64,000 nucleotides of DNA, from NCBI GenBank assembly GCA_964427505.1, contig CAYRUO010000006.1, positions 62,001-126,000 on the forward strand, given 5' to 3'. This stretch comes from Thermanaerothrix sp034436175. GTDB lineage: Bacteria > Chloroflexota > Anaerolineae > Anaerolineales > Anaerolineaceae. Position numbers and translations under genes: made by a program. The notes under the pieces are model-generated. The model made no database searches. It was not told the DNA's origin and was given only the letters and a program-made list of their open reading frames with translations. Of the stretch, positions 32,523 to 40,972 are shown one piece after another. How positions within the stretch are numbered: the stretch's first letter is position 1; each line of letters opens with the position of its first letter.

Positions 32523-33104
32523 TTAGTTTTCAACCCTTTCCGAAAGATCGGCATGAAAGAGCAAGGTATAACGCGCTCCGGTAGGGAACAGATCGGAGCG
32601 GAAAAGGGCAACTTGCTTGACCGGGAGTGAAGCATGGAAAGTTGAGGTAGAAACCTGTAATTGCGCCTCGAGCAAGGCCTGATCCTGAGGCCCAAAATCG
32701 GTTTGCATGCGTCCCAGGGTGACATGAGGGGTAAATGGGCGTGTTTCGGTAGGAACACCTAAGCGCTGAGCAAGGGACTCGATATCTCGTTGTAGATCGA
32801 AAAGGGCAGCCGGTGCCTGTACACCAACCCATAAGACACGGGGATGGCGTAATCCCGGAAAAACACCTAAACCATGGAGGTTGAGGGTAAACGAGGGATG
32901 AACCCGTGCTATGGTGGGCAAGTGATGCGTGAGCTGTTGAACCGTCTCGGTTTTGATGTCGCCCAGGAACTTAAGGGTGAGATGGATATTCTCGGGTGGC
33001 ACCCACCGCACACCACGCAGACCAGAAGAGCGGAGTTTTTGGGCCAGATTGCCCAGTTGTTGTTGGACGCTTTGAGGAAATTCAATCGCAATGAAAGCCC
33101 GCAT
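32523..33104 (-). CDS. thpR: RNA 2',3'-cyclic phosphodiesterase
   Basis: A 193-residue 2H-phosphoesterase of the LigT/ThpR family, which opens 2',3'-cyclic phosphate ends of RNA. The two catalytic HxT motifs are HLTLKFLG and HVTLGRM, about 80 residues apart, as expected. I use ATG 33104 (MRAFIAIEF) because the family begins there. A longer frame from a GTG at 33179 adds 25 residues that look non-conserved. A short gap separates it from rsfS, so the two could share a transcript. Confidence 0.86.
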   Translation of the reverse strand: MRAFIAIEFPQSVQQQLGNLAQKLRSSGLRGVRWVPPENIHLTLKFLGDIKTETVQQLTHHLPTIARVHPSFTLNLHGLGVFPGLRHPRVLWVGVQAPAALFDLQRDIESLAQRLGVPTETRPFTPHVTLGRMQTDFGPQDQALLEAQLQVSTSTFHASLPVKQVALFRSDLFPTGARYTLLFHADLSERVEN

Positions 33105-33267
33105 GTTGAATAACGACCTGGAATCTTCTTGCCAGTCAGTATACTCGGGGTGGTCGCTCTCGTCAATTGGGGATGCCACTAATGCTCTATAAAGAAACCA
33201 TGTCTGGACAAGGCAACTTTATCTTGACAAAATAGCGTTCAATCATCTACCCGTTTGAAAAAATTTG

Positions 33268-33276
33268 TGGTATAAA
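33268..33276 (+). promoter_or_regulatory. Extended -10 promoter for 6S RNA
   Basis: TGGTATAAA combines the TGn extension with a TATAAA hexamer. Initiation about 7 nt downstream falls near 33283, at the start of the predicted 6S RNA. No -35 box is well placed; TTGACA at 33224-33229 is too far upstream. Confidence 0.5.
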
Positions 33277-33280
33277 AAAA

Positions 33281-33460
33281 TTGCCCTGCTGTGTACGTGA
33301 TGCCGCACGACCGGTTTTGAGCCAACACCTATCACGAGGGTTCCGGCTCATCCTTGTGAAACGCGATAGGCTTCGGCCAAGGCGGATCCAAGGTGGAGGG
33401 ACCCAACTCCTGCGAGAGCAGGTTCAAAACTGCGCAGCACACGGCACGGCGGGGCCTTTT
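33281..33460 (+). ncRNA. ssrS: 6S RNA
   Basis: About 180 nt that fold back on themselves. The 5' end GCCCTGCTGTG pairs with CACGGCGGGGC at the 3' end using G-U wobbles. The inner stem pairs GGTTTTGAGCC with GGTTCAAAAC. A large central bulge region lies between, with an additional hairpin around GGCTTCGGCC. This is the 6S RNA layout, which mimics an open promoter and binds RNA polymerase holoenzyme. TTTT at 33457-33460 follows the closing stem and can serve as the terminator. The reading frame that crosses it (33281-33565) is not a gene. Exact ends are estimated. Confidence 0.82.
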
Positions 33461-33493
33461 ATTTTGAAACCGGGGGATATGAGTCTGCGAGGT

Positions 33494-33522
33494 TTGACAG
33501 GAATCCTCGCCCTTGCTAAACT
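33494..33522 (+). promoter_or_regulatory. Promoter of the FHA-protein gene
   Basis: TTGACA (33494-33499), a 17-nt spacer and TAAACT (33517-33522), with TGC just before the -10 hexamer. It lies about 40 nt upstream of the ATG at 33562 and downstream of the 6S RNA end. The GAGGTGAGGT ribosome-binding site follows at about 33551-33560. Confidence 0.62.
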
Positions 33523-33561
33523 GAGTTTATCTAAGGTTGTTGAATCCTGGCGAGGTGAGGT

Positions 33562-34188
33562 ATGAGCCCAACTTTTCAACTCTACATGCGCACGGGTCCG
33601 ACACCGGGCGAGCGATTCCCTCTGGAGAAGGACGAAATCTGGTTAGGGCGTGATCCAGCGAACGATATTGTCATTGCCGATCCCGAGATCTCTCGTCGCC
33701 ACGCTCGCTTCCTGTTGCGGGGAAGCACTTATATTGTAGAGGATATGGGGTCCACCAACGGTACCCTGGTGAACGGAGAAATGATCACCGCGCCCAAGGC
33801 GTTGAATCATGGTGATGTGATTGAGTTTGGGGAGCACACCAGCCTGGTGTTCGAAGTAACTCAAACCCCCATTGATGAAACCGTGGCAGTTTTTCGTGGT
33901 GCTGTAACCGAATCGCTTCCCCCTGAGCCGGTGCGGGAGGAACGCGCCTCGGTGATTTCTTCCTCAATGGAGGAACCCATACCCGATTGGGAAGAAATTC
34001 CTTCGCCAACCCCTAAATCCAAGCCAGCCCGCCGCCGTGTTCCGGGTTGGGTTTGGGTCGTGTTGGCGCTGTTGGGGGCCTTACTTCTCTGCGGGGCTGT
34101 GGCGTTGTTCATTATTGATGCCCTTAATCTCTATTGTGTGTTATTGCCCGGGATCACGAATTTCTTTTTCCCGGGGGCATGTCCATAG
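33562..34188 (+). CDS. FHA-domain protein with C-terminal membrane anchor
   Basis: A 208-residue protein. Residues 1-95 form a forkhead-associated domain that binds phosphothreonine peptides, with the key GRD (about 29-31), SRRHA (about 45-49) and GSTNGT (about 63-68) residues. A Glu/Pro-rich linker follows, then a basic stretch (KPARRR) and a single membrane helix (about 158-180) with a short extracellular Cys-containing tail. The FHA domain would face the cytosol. No Ser/Thr kinase is nearby, so its partner is unknown. The AI-2E-family permease follows after 45 nt. Confidence 0.82.
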   Translation: MSPTFQLYMRTGPTPGERFPLEKDEIWLGRDPANDIVIADPEISRRHARFLLRGSTYIVEDMGSTNGTLVNGEMITAPKALNHGDVIEFGEHTSLVFEVTQTPIDETVAVFRGAVTESLPPEPVREERASVISSSMEEPIPDWEEIPSPTPKSKPARRRVPGWVWVVLALLGALLLCGAVALFIIDALNLYCVLLPGITNFFFPGACP

Positions 34189-34233
34189 TACAATCATTTC
34201 GCCGCATTTCATTAGGGCGCGCTACAGGTCAAC

Positions 34234-35472
34234 GTGGAAAATCCTGGTTCTATTACATCACCGCCTTCTTCGCCTCGCTGGAGCAGCACCACCAAACTGG
34301 TGGTCGCGCTAACATTGGTAGCCCTTCTGGCGGGTCTCTTAATGCGCTTTCGTCAGGTTATTGGCCCGCTCTTGATGGCCTTTCTTATCGCCTATTTGCT
34401 TTATCCGGTGGTGCGCTTTCTGAATCGGCGTTTGCATTTGCCTTGGCGGTTAGCCAGCACGTTATTATTTGTGCTCATTATCCTGCTCTTCGTAGGTTTA
34501 CTAACCCTAGGGGGCTTGGCGGTTTTTGAGCAAGTTCAAAGCCTGATCAACTTTTTGCAAGCACAAGTGCGCACATTACCCCAAGTGCTTCAGAACTTGA
34601 CGGCACATCCAATTGAAATTGGGCCGTTCCGTTTTGATTTCAGCACGGTAGCCGTCACCGATCTTGCCAACCAGTTACTGGGAATTGTGCAACCCCTATT
34701 AGCCCGGTTGGGAAATCTCGTGGGTGCCTTTGCGGCGGGAGCGGCCACAGCGATTGGTTGGACATTTTTTGCCCTTCTGGTCGCCTATTTCATTTTGGCT
34801 GATGCGGAAAACGCGCGCCAACAGTTCTTAAACCTTCAGATCCCCGGATATGCGGAGGATTTGCAAAGGCTGAGTATAGAGTTAGGGCGGATTTGGAATG
34901 CTTTTCTGCGCGGTCAATTGGTAATCTTTACCATAACCGTGCTTATTTACATCATTCTTCTAGGGGTGTTAGGGGTAAAGTTTTACTTTGGTCTGGCACT
35001 ACTAGCCGGTTTAGCGCGTTTTATCCCTTATGTGGGCCCAGCGGTGGCCTGGATCACCTACGGATTAGTGGCTTTTCTCCAGGGTTCAACTCTTTTCGGC
35101 TTGCTGCCGATTTCTTATGCGCTGTTGGTGATTGGATGTGCCTGGATCACAGATGTCATCATGGATAATCTGGTGGTACCGCGTTTGATGGGTGAGGCGT
35201 TACGCGTCCATCCCGCGGCGGTGATGGTGGCGGCCATTATCTCGGCAAACCTTTTTGGCATTATCGGTGTCGTGTTGGCGGCGCCAGTGCTGGCTTCTCT
35301 CAAACTGCTTCTCACCTACACGTTGCGCAAGTTGTTCGATTTAGATCCATGGGAAGGCTTGGAAATCGTCCCGCCTCCGCGGCGCCAGCCCTTGGGGTTT
35401 CTTTCACGCCTACGGGACTCGGTAGTTCAGGTCTGGATGCGGTGGATGCAAGGATCTCGGCGCAAGTCGTAA
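34234..35472 (+). CDS. AI-2E-family (PF01594) membrane transporter
   Basis: A 412-residue integral membrane protein of the AI-2 exporter/permease family (TqsA, PerM/YdiK and YtvI relatives). It has two N-terminal helices, a soluble loop (EQVQSLINFLQAQVRTLPQ), then a helix bundle with the family-typical GLARFIPYVGPAVAW block and DNLVVPRLMGEALRVHPAAVM near the C-terminus. Substrates in this family vary (autoinducer-2, Na+ or Li+/H+ antiport), so none is assigned. It starts with GTG at 34234 and ends 3 nt before the convergent queG. Confidence 0.83.
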   Translation: MENPGSITSPPSSPRWSSTTKLVVALTLVALLAGLLMRFRQVIGPLLMAFLIAYLLYPVVRFLNRRLHLPWRLASTLLFVLIILLFVGLLTLGGLAVFEQVQSLINFLQAQVRTLPQVLQNLTAHPIEIGPFRFDFSTVAVTDLANQLLGIVQPLLARLGNLVGAFAAGAATAIGWTFFALLVAYFILADAENARQQFLNLQIPGYAEDLQRLSIELGRIWNAFLRGQLVIFTITVLIYIILLGVLGVKFYFGLALLAGLARFIPYVGPAVAWITYGLVAFLQGSTLFGLLPISYALLVIGCAWITDVIMDNLVVPRLMGEALRVHPAAVMVAAIISANLFGIIGVVLAAPVLASLKLLLTYTLRKLFDLDPWEGLEIVPPPRRQPLGFLSRLRDSVVQVWMRWMQGSRRKS

Positions 35473-35475
35473 GGG

Positions 35476-36639
35476 TTAGGCTATTTCTTCGAGTGCGTTC
35501 TTAACCTCAGTTAGCACGTTCGGATCGGGTTCGTGCTTATAGGCTTCAGAGAGGTGCTCACAAGCTGACCGGGTTTTGATTCGACCTAGTGCCCAGGCCG
35601 CGTGAGCGCGGATGAGGGGTTCGGGTTCGTTCTTTAGGACCAAGCCGAGGTGGGAAGCGCTCTCGGGATCTCCGGCGTTACCCAGCGCGACCGCAACATT
35701 GCGCAAGTAACCGCGCCGCCGTGCGCGCGCTATCGGAGTATCCCCATAGCGGGCTTTGAAATCTGTAGGGGTGAGGGTTAATTCATTTATGAGATTGGGG
35801 AATGCAATATCAGGACGTATGGCGAAGGCGGGGCTGCCTTCGGAAGAGGCAAAGCGCACGTTCCAAGGACAGACCATCTGGCAGATATCACATCCAAAGA
35901 CCCAATTGCCGACTGAAGAACGTAGATCACGTGGGATGGGGCCTTTATTTTCAATGGTGAGGTAAGAAATACAACGTCCTGCATCAAGAGTGCGATCCGG
36001 AAGGATGCACTGAGTAGGGCAAGCCTCAATACAGCGACGGCAGGAACCGCAGTGATCGGTTACAAAGGGCGGGGTGGGTGGGAGAGAGACATTGACGAAC
36101 GCTTCCCCGAGCAGGAAGTAAGAACCTTTGCGCGGGTGAATCAGACAGGTGTTTTTTCCAATCCAACCCAGACCGGCTTTTTGCGCAAAGTCGCGTTCAA
36201 GGATTGGACCGGTATCCGAGTAAATACGCGCCACAACCGGTGTGCTTAGCCAAGTCTCAAGTTCCTTCAGCAGTTTCTTGAGCAGTTCGGGAATGATGTT
36301 GTGATAATCTTTTCCCCAAGCGTAAGAGGCAATCCGTCCAAGTGGATAGGGAGAGGGTGGCGGCGGTATTGTCTGGGGATTGGGATAACGCATACCCACC
36401 ACCAACAACGCGCGGGCTTCGGGCATAATGGCTTCAGGGTGTGCTCGCAAGTAGCGATTGCGTTCGGTAGCCATATAACCCATTTGCGCATGGTGCCCCT
36501 GCTCGACCCACATTTCAAACGTCGCCACATGTGGGGGAGCAGTCGGTTGGGTGATACCAAAAAGTTCAAGGCCGAGTTGCTCGGCCTTGAGACGCAGTGC
36601 TTCAATCAAGTCGTTGGGATTGGGCAGAGGGCCCACCAT
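35476..36639 (-). CDS. queG: Epoxyqueuosine reductase QueG
   Basis: A 387-residue cobalamin-dependent, iron-sulfur enzyme that reduces epoxyqueuosine to queuosine in tRNA. Evidence includes the substrate/cobalamin region YSDTGPILERDFAQKAGLGWIGKN, two four-Cys clusters (CGSCRRCIEACP and CDICQMVCPW with an additional Cys) and a C-terminal HEAT-like repeat region from about residue 300 (HLGLVLKNEPEPLIRAHAAWALGRI). Both domains match QueG proteins of normal length. No other queuosine genes are in the window. Confidence 0.92.
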   Translation of the reverse strand: MVGPLPNPNDLIEALRLKAEQLGLELFGITQPTAPPHVATFEMWVEQGHHAQMGYMATERNRYLRAHPEAIMPEARALLVVGMRYPNPQTIPPPPSPYPLGRIASYAWGKDYHNIIPELLKKLLKELETWLSTPVVARIYSDTGPILERDFAQKAGLGWIGKNTCLIHPRKGSYFLLGEAFVNVSLPPTPPFVTDHCGSCRRCIEACPTQCILPDRTLDAGRCISYLTIENKGPIPRDLRSSVGNWVFGCDICQMVCPWNVRFASSEGSPAFAIRPDIAFPNLINELTLTPTDFKARYGDTPIARARRRGYLRNVAVALGNAGDPESASHLGLVLKNEPEPLIRAHAAWALGRIKTRSACEHLSEAYKHEPDPNVLTEVKNALEEIA

Positions 36640-36652
36640 GCCGGCGTATGAC

Positions 36653-37357
36653 CTAACTGGTTGGGGACGCGGTGGGTTCAGGTGTATTCGTAGGCGCGGC
36701 AGTGTTTGTTGGCGTCACGGTTGCAGTCGCGCCGGTAACCTTGATAGTGATGTATACGGTATAGAAGTTCTGCCCATTTGCGTTCGTCAGCACCCATACG
36801 CTGGTGTAATCTCCTGGCGTGGTGGGGGCTTTCATGGTGAGGCTCAAATCCACCGTTTCTCCCTTTTTCACTTCCTTGGGGAATTTGATGTCTGAGGCTC
36901 CCAGCCGAAGCGCCTGGTTAGCGAGGTAAAAACGCAATTGATAGGCCGTTGTCCAGGTGGTGTCGCCGATGTTGCGGATGGTCCAGGTCATGGTGAATTC
37001 CTGGCCGGGTAGCAACACTGTTCCATCTGCCGGTGACTGGCTCACCCATTCGGCGCGGTCGGGAAGGTTAGCACCGGGGCGGGTTGGACTGGCGACCGGT
37101 GTGGTGGTTTCGCCCGCGGGTGGGAGGGTGACGGCCAGGGTGGGGGTTGCCGTAGCCGTTGGGGGTGGGGTAATCGTAGGGGTGGCGGTGGGCATGGCAG
37201 CCGCGGTTTGGGTCAACCCCGCCTGCACAGTTTGAGCAACTTCGGTGTAGATTTGAGCCGGATCAGGAGTTGGAGTACGTGAGGCTGGATTACAGGCTGA
37301 AAGGATTACCAAGGTCAGGCTTAATAGGCTTAACGCCAAGATTCTTCGCAATGTCAT
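36653..37357 (-). CDS. NBR1-Ig-like domain lipoprotein
   Basis: A 234-residue lipoprotein with a signal peptide and lipobox (LSACNPAS, Cys about 22). A Thr/Pro-rich linker (about 60-95) precedes one NBR1-type Ig-like domain (about 98-205: AEWVSQSPADGTVLLPGQ, then WTIRNIGDTTW and APTTPGDYTSVWVL). A second Thr/Pro-rich tail closes it. The domain is frequent in surface proteins of Anaerolineae and presumably mediates protein or carbohydrate binding outside the cell. It is a single gene downstream of the M23 peptidase on the same strand. Confidence 0.75.
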   Translation of the reverse strand: MTLRRILALSLLSLTLVILSACNPASRTPTPDPAQIYTEVAQTVQAGLTQTAAAMPTATPTITPPPTATATPTLAVTLPPAGETTTPVASPTRPGANLPDRAEWVSQSPADGTVLLPGQEFTMTWTIRNIGDTTWTTAYQLRFYLANQALRLGASDIKFPKEVKKGETVDLSLTMKAPTTPGDYTSVWVLTNANGQNFYTVYITIKVTGATATVTPTNTAAPTNTPEPTASPTS

Positions 37358-37482
37358 GAGTTTATTCCTCCATAAAGTTACACTTGCAGATCATTGCCCC
37401 TAGGTTAGGGATGCTGCCCTATTTTGTAACCGGATGCCCGAATTGTCAAGGGCTGAAGGAATTGGAGGGGAATGAATGCTGC

Positions 37483-38598
37483 TTAAGGCTGAGGGTATGA
37501 ATTCTCAATAGGTAAAAGGGTAGGCAGAGGGGGTGTCGGAAGCGTTGTGGAAAATCCCTGACCTTCGCGGAAACTAAAATAGCGCACCATGCCGGCCACA
37601 ATCTCGGTGTCGAAGCGGTAGCGCACCCCTTTATATTCAAACATGATGCGATATTTTCCGGCAGGCAGATCACTCAGCACGAGGTTTTCACGGTAGTAAT
37701 CGTCGCTGTTAACGCTGTGAGGAGCGTAGGTACGAACCTGCCATGTTTGCCCTGAATCAAGGGCTTGCACACTTACGGTGAGGTGTTCAATAGGTTGCCC
37801 GGTGTTCTTAAGCAGTCGCCCGGCCAGCACACCCCAGCCCTGAGGTGGCACCAACCAGAGTTCGGGATTGCGGGTGACGAAGAACGAATTTTGCTCAATG
37901 CGCACCTCAAAGTGCAAATGGGGGCCGGTGGTGAAACCAGTGCTTCCCACATACCCCAGGGTATCGCCTGTGCGCACTTTTTGCCCGCTGGTCACGATAA
38001 TTTCATCCATGTGGGCATACACGGTGTAAAGTTTTCGCCCTTGATAGCCAAAATCATGGAGAATAACCACGGCCAATCCGTAGGGATCATCGGGACGATT
38101 CCGGCCCGCATAGAGGCCACAGCCTGACCAGACGACTTCGCCTTCACCGGCGGCGAGTACCGGGGTGCCGCGTGGGGCATCAATATCTATACCGGTGTGG
38201 ACGATATCGGTGCCGGTGAAGTAGTCACCGTAGCGGTATTCTGGAAGCGGCCAGTTGACCTCGTCGGCAGCGATGGGGCGGGAGAAAAGGAAATGGTCAT
38301 AAGGGGTTAATGCCAAAGGGGGGGCATACAGAGGGGGACGCCAAATTGAGACCGGCAGTGGGGCGGGGGTGGGGAGAGTAAAGCGGAGTGGAGGATCACT
38401 GGGTTGCGGCCAAGAGGTTGGGATGGGCTTTGACGGTTGCGACACAGACTGCACTGCCAATGTGGGAGTAGGACTGGGTTGTGCCGCGCTAGCGGCCTCG
38501 GAATCTGCCCATGCGGTGGCTGTGCAACCGCTCTGAGATGAAGCCAGAAGGATCAAAAGAGTAACGGCTACCAATAGGTAGGTTGGCTGTCTGTTCAT
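37483..38598 (-). CDS. M23-family peptidase, lipoprotein
   Basis: A 371-residue exported lipoprotein (hydrophobic segment then SQSGCTATA). A Ser/Pro-rich spacer leads to an M23 metallopeptidase domain: FTGTDIVHTGIDIDAPRGTPV supplies the first His and Asp, VYAHM the middle His and GPHLHFEV the last. A beta-domain follows (about 265-345). M23 enzymes cut glycine-rich or peptidoglycan cross-bridges, or act as LytM activators. The start overlaps the stop of the beta-propeller gene by 4 nt, so the pair likely work together at the cell surface. Confidence 0.85.
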   Translation of the reverse strand: MNRQPTYLLVAVTLLILLASSQSGCTATAWADSEAASAAQPSPTPTLAVQSVSQPSKPIPTSWPQPSDPPLRFTLPTPAPLPVSIWRPPLYAPPLALTPYDHFLFSRPIAADEVNWPLPEYRYGDYFTGTDIVHTGIDIDAPRGTPVLAAGEGEVVWSGCGLYAGRNRPDDPYGLAVVILHDFGYQGRKLYTVYAHMDEIIVTSGQKVRTGDTLGYVGSTGFTTGPHLHFEVRIEQNSFFVTRNPELWLVPPQGWGVLAGRLLKNTGQPIEHLTVSVQALDSGQTWQVRTYAPHSVNSDDYYRENLVLSDLPAGKYRIMFEYKGVRYRFDTEIVAGMVRYFSFREGQGFSTTLPTPPLPTLLPIENSYPQP

Positions 38599-40475
38599 GG
38601 GCCTCGCATCTGACTTGGAGGGGTCAACGTGGGACGGGGTGAGACGGGCGAAGATACAGCCTCGGTGGTCGTTGGTGATGGGGAAATGTATGTCTTAGGG
38701 GTGGGAGTTGGTGAAGGGGTGACCGTCCAGGTTGGCAAGGGGGTTGGCGGGTTGAGGGCTTCCACAGGATAGATTTGTGCAATGGCTTCTTCCCAGTCCA
38801 AACCGTTCCGCCATACAAATTGATTGAAGCGCGCCGCGGGGTAATAACTACGCCAGGTCGGAAGCGCCGGTAGGCGTTCCCATCCCCATCGTTGCGCAAG
38901 TTCGGTGAAGTCCACCCAATAACCCGTAGGTGGTGGCTCGGAAGCTCCACCCTGTTCGTAGGCTTGAGGATCACCATTGAAACGGGCATCCAAGTTCCAA
39001 ATGGGTGATGTGAGTGGAACACCTTGTGAGCCATCTTGATAGCGGGTGCGTACCCAGAGCCGCCAGTATGTGCCTTCGTAAGAATCCTCACGCGTCAGCA
39101 CGATCCATTTGGCTTGTAAAAGCAGAGGGTTTAAGGAAAAGGCGCGCCCGGTTAACAGCCAGTCATCCACATGCCCGGCATTGATCGGCTCACTAATCGG
39201 CATGAAGGCGCTTTCGAGGCTACCTAGTACGTCCCACCCTGCCTGGCGAGCCGCTTCCTGACGTAAAAGATAAAAAGCCGGCAAAACCTCGCCGAGTAGG
39301 TAGGGATAAGGTGCTGTAACATTTTCCAGCGAAACTAAACGACTCTCAGAGGATTGAGAAGGAACTGAAGTTTCAGGGGGTACAAACTGACTAGGTCCGG
39401 GGAGGAAATAGGGTTGGAGCGCCTCAAAAGCATGCCCTGATCCCCAGGTATAACCGTGAATTTTCCCCGGTAGAGGCTGAGGAGGAAACCACAGCGTGTG
39501 CCGATTGACATCGTACCCCACCAACAGGTATTGGTTGGGGGTGGAAAGAATACCGAGCAGGTTGTCGCCCTGAGGTGACCAAAGGGGGCTTTCGCCGCTC
39601 ATCAAGAGTTGCGGCTTCTGTTCTGGATGCAATCCGTCCCATAACCAGATCGCGTTTTCATTGGCGTTGCAGCCTCCCCAGGCCACATAGCGGCCATCCG
39701 GTGACCAGGTGGGATCGTGTTCGGCGCAATCTGGGGATTGAGATATATTGATAAACCGATCATCTGTAAGGTCAAGACGGGCTAACCAAACGTCGGCTTT
39801 GCCCGAGCGGGTGGAGGTGAAGAGGATCTCGCGTCCCCGCGGAGACCACTGAGGTGAGAGGTCAAAACCCGGGTCGTCGGTCAGTCGGATTGGGGGTTGT
39901 GCCGGATCAAGCACCGACTTGACCAGAATGTCCAAATTGCCGTCAATGAGGGACTCATAGGCTAACCATTGACCATCAGGTGACCAGGTCGGATGCCCAT
40001 CATATTCAGGGGTATCGGTAATCTGAGTGAGTTTGCCATCTGTAAGAGAAAGCACATAAATGTTCCAAAACCCATTGCGCCGAGACACAAATGCCAATTT
40101 TTGCCCGTTGGGGCTAAGTGCAGGGTGTATGTCATCCCAGGGGTTATCGGTCAGGCGGGTTAGGGGCAGGCTGTAAGGGTGGTAAGCGAAGAGATGGATA
40201 AATGGGCCATCGCTCATCGCCAAGACCACGACCCCGGAGAGAGGCGTTGTGGTGGAGAGAGAGGGAATAGAATTAGGAACAGTAAGATTGACGGTGTCTG
40301 TGCTTTCCGAACTCTGGGCGGGTGGACTAGATGTGAGTAAAGAATTACCCCTCACGGTTAAAGAAGTTGGTGAAAGGGTTGCCCGGAGTACTCCAAGTCC
40401 AAGGATCAGGCACAACAACAGGCTGGCCAGGATTAACCTATGACGAGAAGCAGAAGGTGGCTTTATCTCAGCCAT
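38595..40475 (-). CDS. Membrane-anchored PD40/WD40-like beta-propeller protein
   Basis: A 626-residue protein with an N-terminal membrane anchor (about 14-32), then TolB-like PD40 repeats (about 95-330). Clear repeats include DIHPALSPNGQKLAFVSRR, DGHPTWSPDGQWLAYES and DPTWSPDGRYVAWGG. The following region (about 385-590) resembles the M15/Tol-associated beta-sandwich seen in other Chloroflexi proteins, and the tail is Pro/Thr-rich. It should be extracellular and could bind or measure cell-wall or envelope components for the M23 peptidase. Confidence 0.78.
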   Translation of the reverse strand: MAEIKPPSASRHRLILASLLLCLILGLGVLRATLSPTSLTVRGNSLLTSSPPAQSSESTDTVNLTVPNSIPSLSTTTPLSGVVVLAMSDGPFIHLFAYHPYSLPLTRLTDNPWDDIHPALSPNGQKLAFVSRRNGFWNIYVLSLTDGKLTQITDTPEYDGHPTWSPDGQWLAYESLIDGNLDILVKSVLDPAQPPIRLTDDPGFDLSPQWSPRGREILFTSTRSGKADVWLARLDLTDDRFINISQSPDCAEHDPTWSPDGRYVAWGGCNANENAIWLWDGLHPEQKPQLLMSGESPLWSPQGDNLLGILSTPNQYLLVGYDVNRHTLWFPPQPLPGKIHGYTWGSGHAFEALQPYFLPGPSQFVPPETSVPSQSSESRLVSLENVTAPYPYLLGEVLPAFYLLRQEAARQAGWDVLGSLESAFMPISEPINAGHVDDWLLTGRAFSLNPLLLQAKWIVLTREDSYEGTYWRLWVRTRYQDGSQGVPLTSPIWNLDARFNGDPQAYEQGGASEPPPTGYWVDFTELAQRWGWERLPALPTWRSYYPAARFNQFVWRNGLDWEEAIAQIYPVEALNPPTPLPTWTVTPSPTPTPKTYISPSPTTTEAVSSPVSPRPTLTPPSQMRGP

Positions 40476-40585
40476 ATATGGTGGCTCTTGCCAATAATTG
40501 TAGCACTGCCCAATTGGGGTTCAACTTTCAATAATGCAAAGTGAGGGTGCAAGAGTCACGCCAGGTGATGAGATGATGCATTCTT

Positions 40586-40972
40586 TTATGATTGGGATGG
40601 CGAGGGTGGTAGGTCAAACGTGAGGTTTCGTTCGTCCACAGTGCCTAGATCGGGGTAAATCAAACGGGCGGTCAATTGGTAGTGTGGACTCGCGGGGGCG
40701 CGGCGCAGGTGCAGGGTAATCACAAGGCGGTAGTCCACATTTTCGATAATGTGGGCAGAAGTAACTTCTTGGCCTTCGGTGTCGGTAATGACTACCTCAA
40801 GGTTGGGGGGAGATTGAAAAGGGGTGAGTTCCATCAAGACGCGAATCTTCGTTCCTTCGGGCCAAGGTTCTATCCTTATGTTTTCAAAATGGACTTGTTC
40901 CGGGGGCAAAGCCTCGGGATCGGGTTGGAGAGGATTAAAACGTAATCTCATTTGGCCTCTGGGGTTTCTCAT
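40586..40972 (-). CDS. Hypothetical beta-rich protein
   Basis: A 128-residue protein with no recognised motif and no signal peptide. Strand-like segments alternate through the middle (IRIEPWPEGTKIRVLMELTPFQ, LEVVITDTEGQEVTSAHII, YQLTARLIYPDLGTV), as in a single beta-sandwich domain. It starts 4 nt inside the end of the MFS gene, so the two are co-expressed and it may be an accessory factor of that protein. Confidence 0.6.
   Translation of the reverse strand: MRNPRGQMRLRFNPLQPDPEALPPEQVHFENIRIEPWPEGTKIRVLMELTPFQSPPNLEVVITDTEGQEVTSAHIIENVDYRLVITLHLRRAPASPHYQLTARLIYPDLGTVDERNLTFDLPPSPSQS

Noticed and set aside
33281..33565. Open frame of 94 codons on the plus strand
   Set aside because: It coincides with the folded 6S RNA, has no ribosome-binding site and no family-like sequence.
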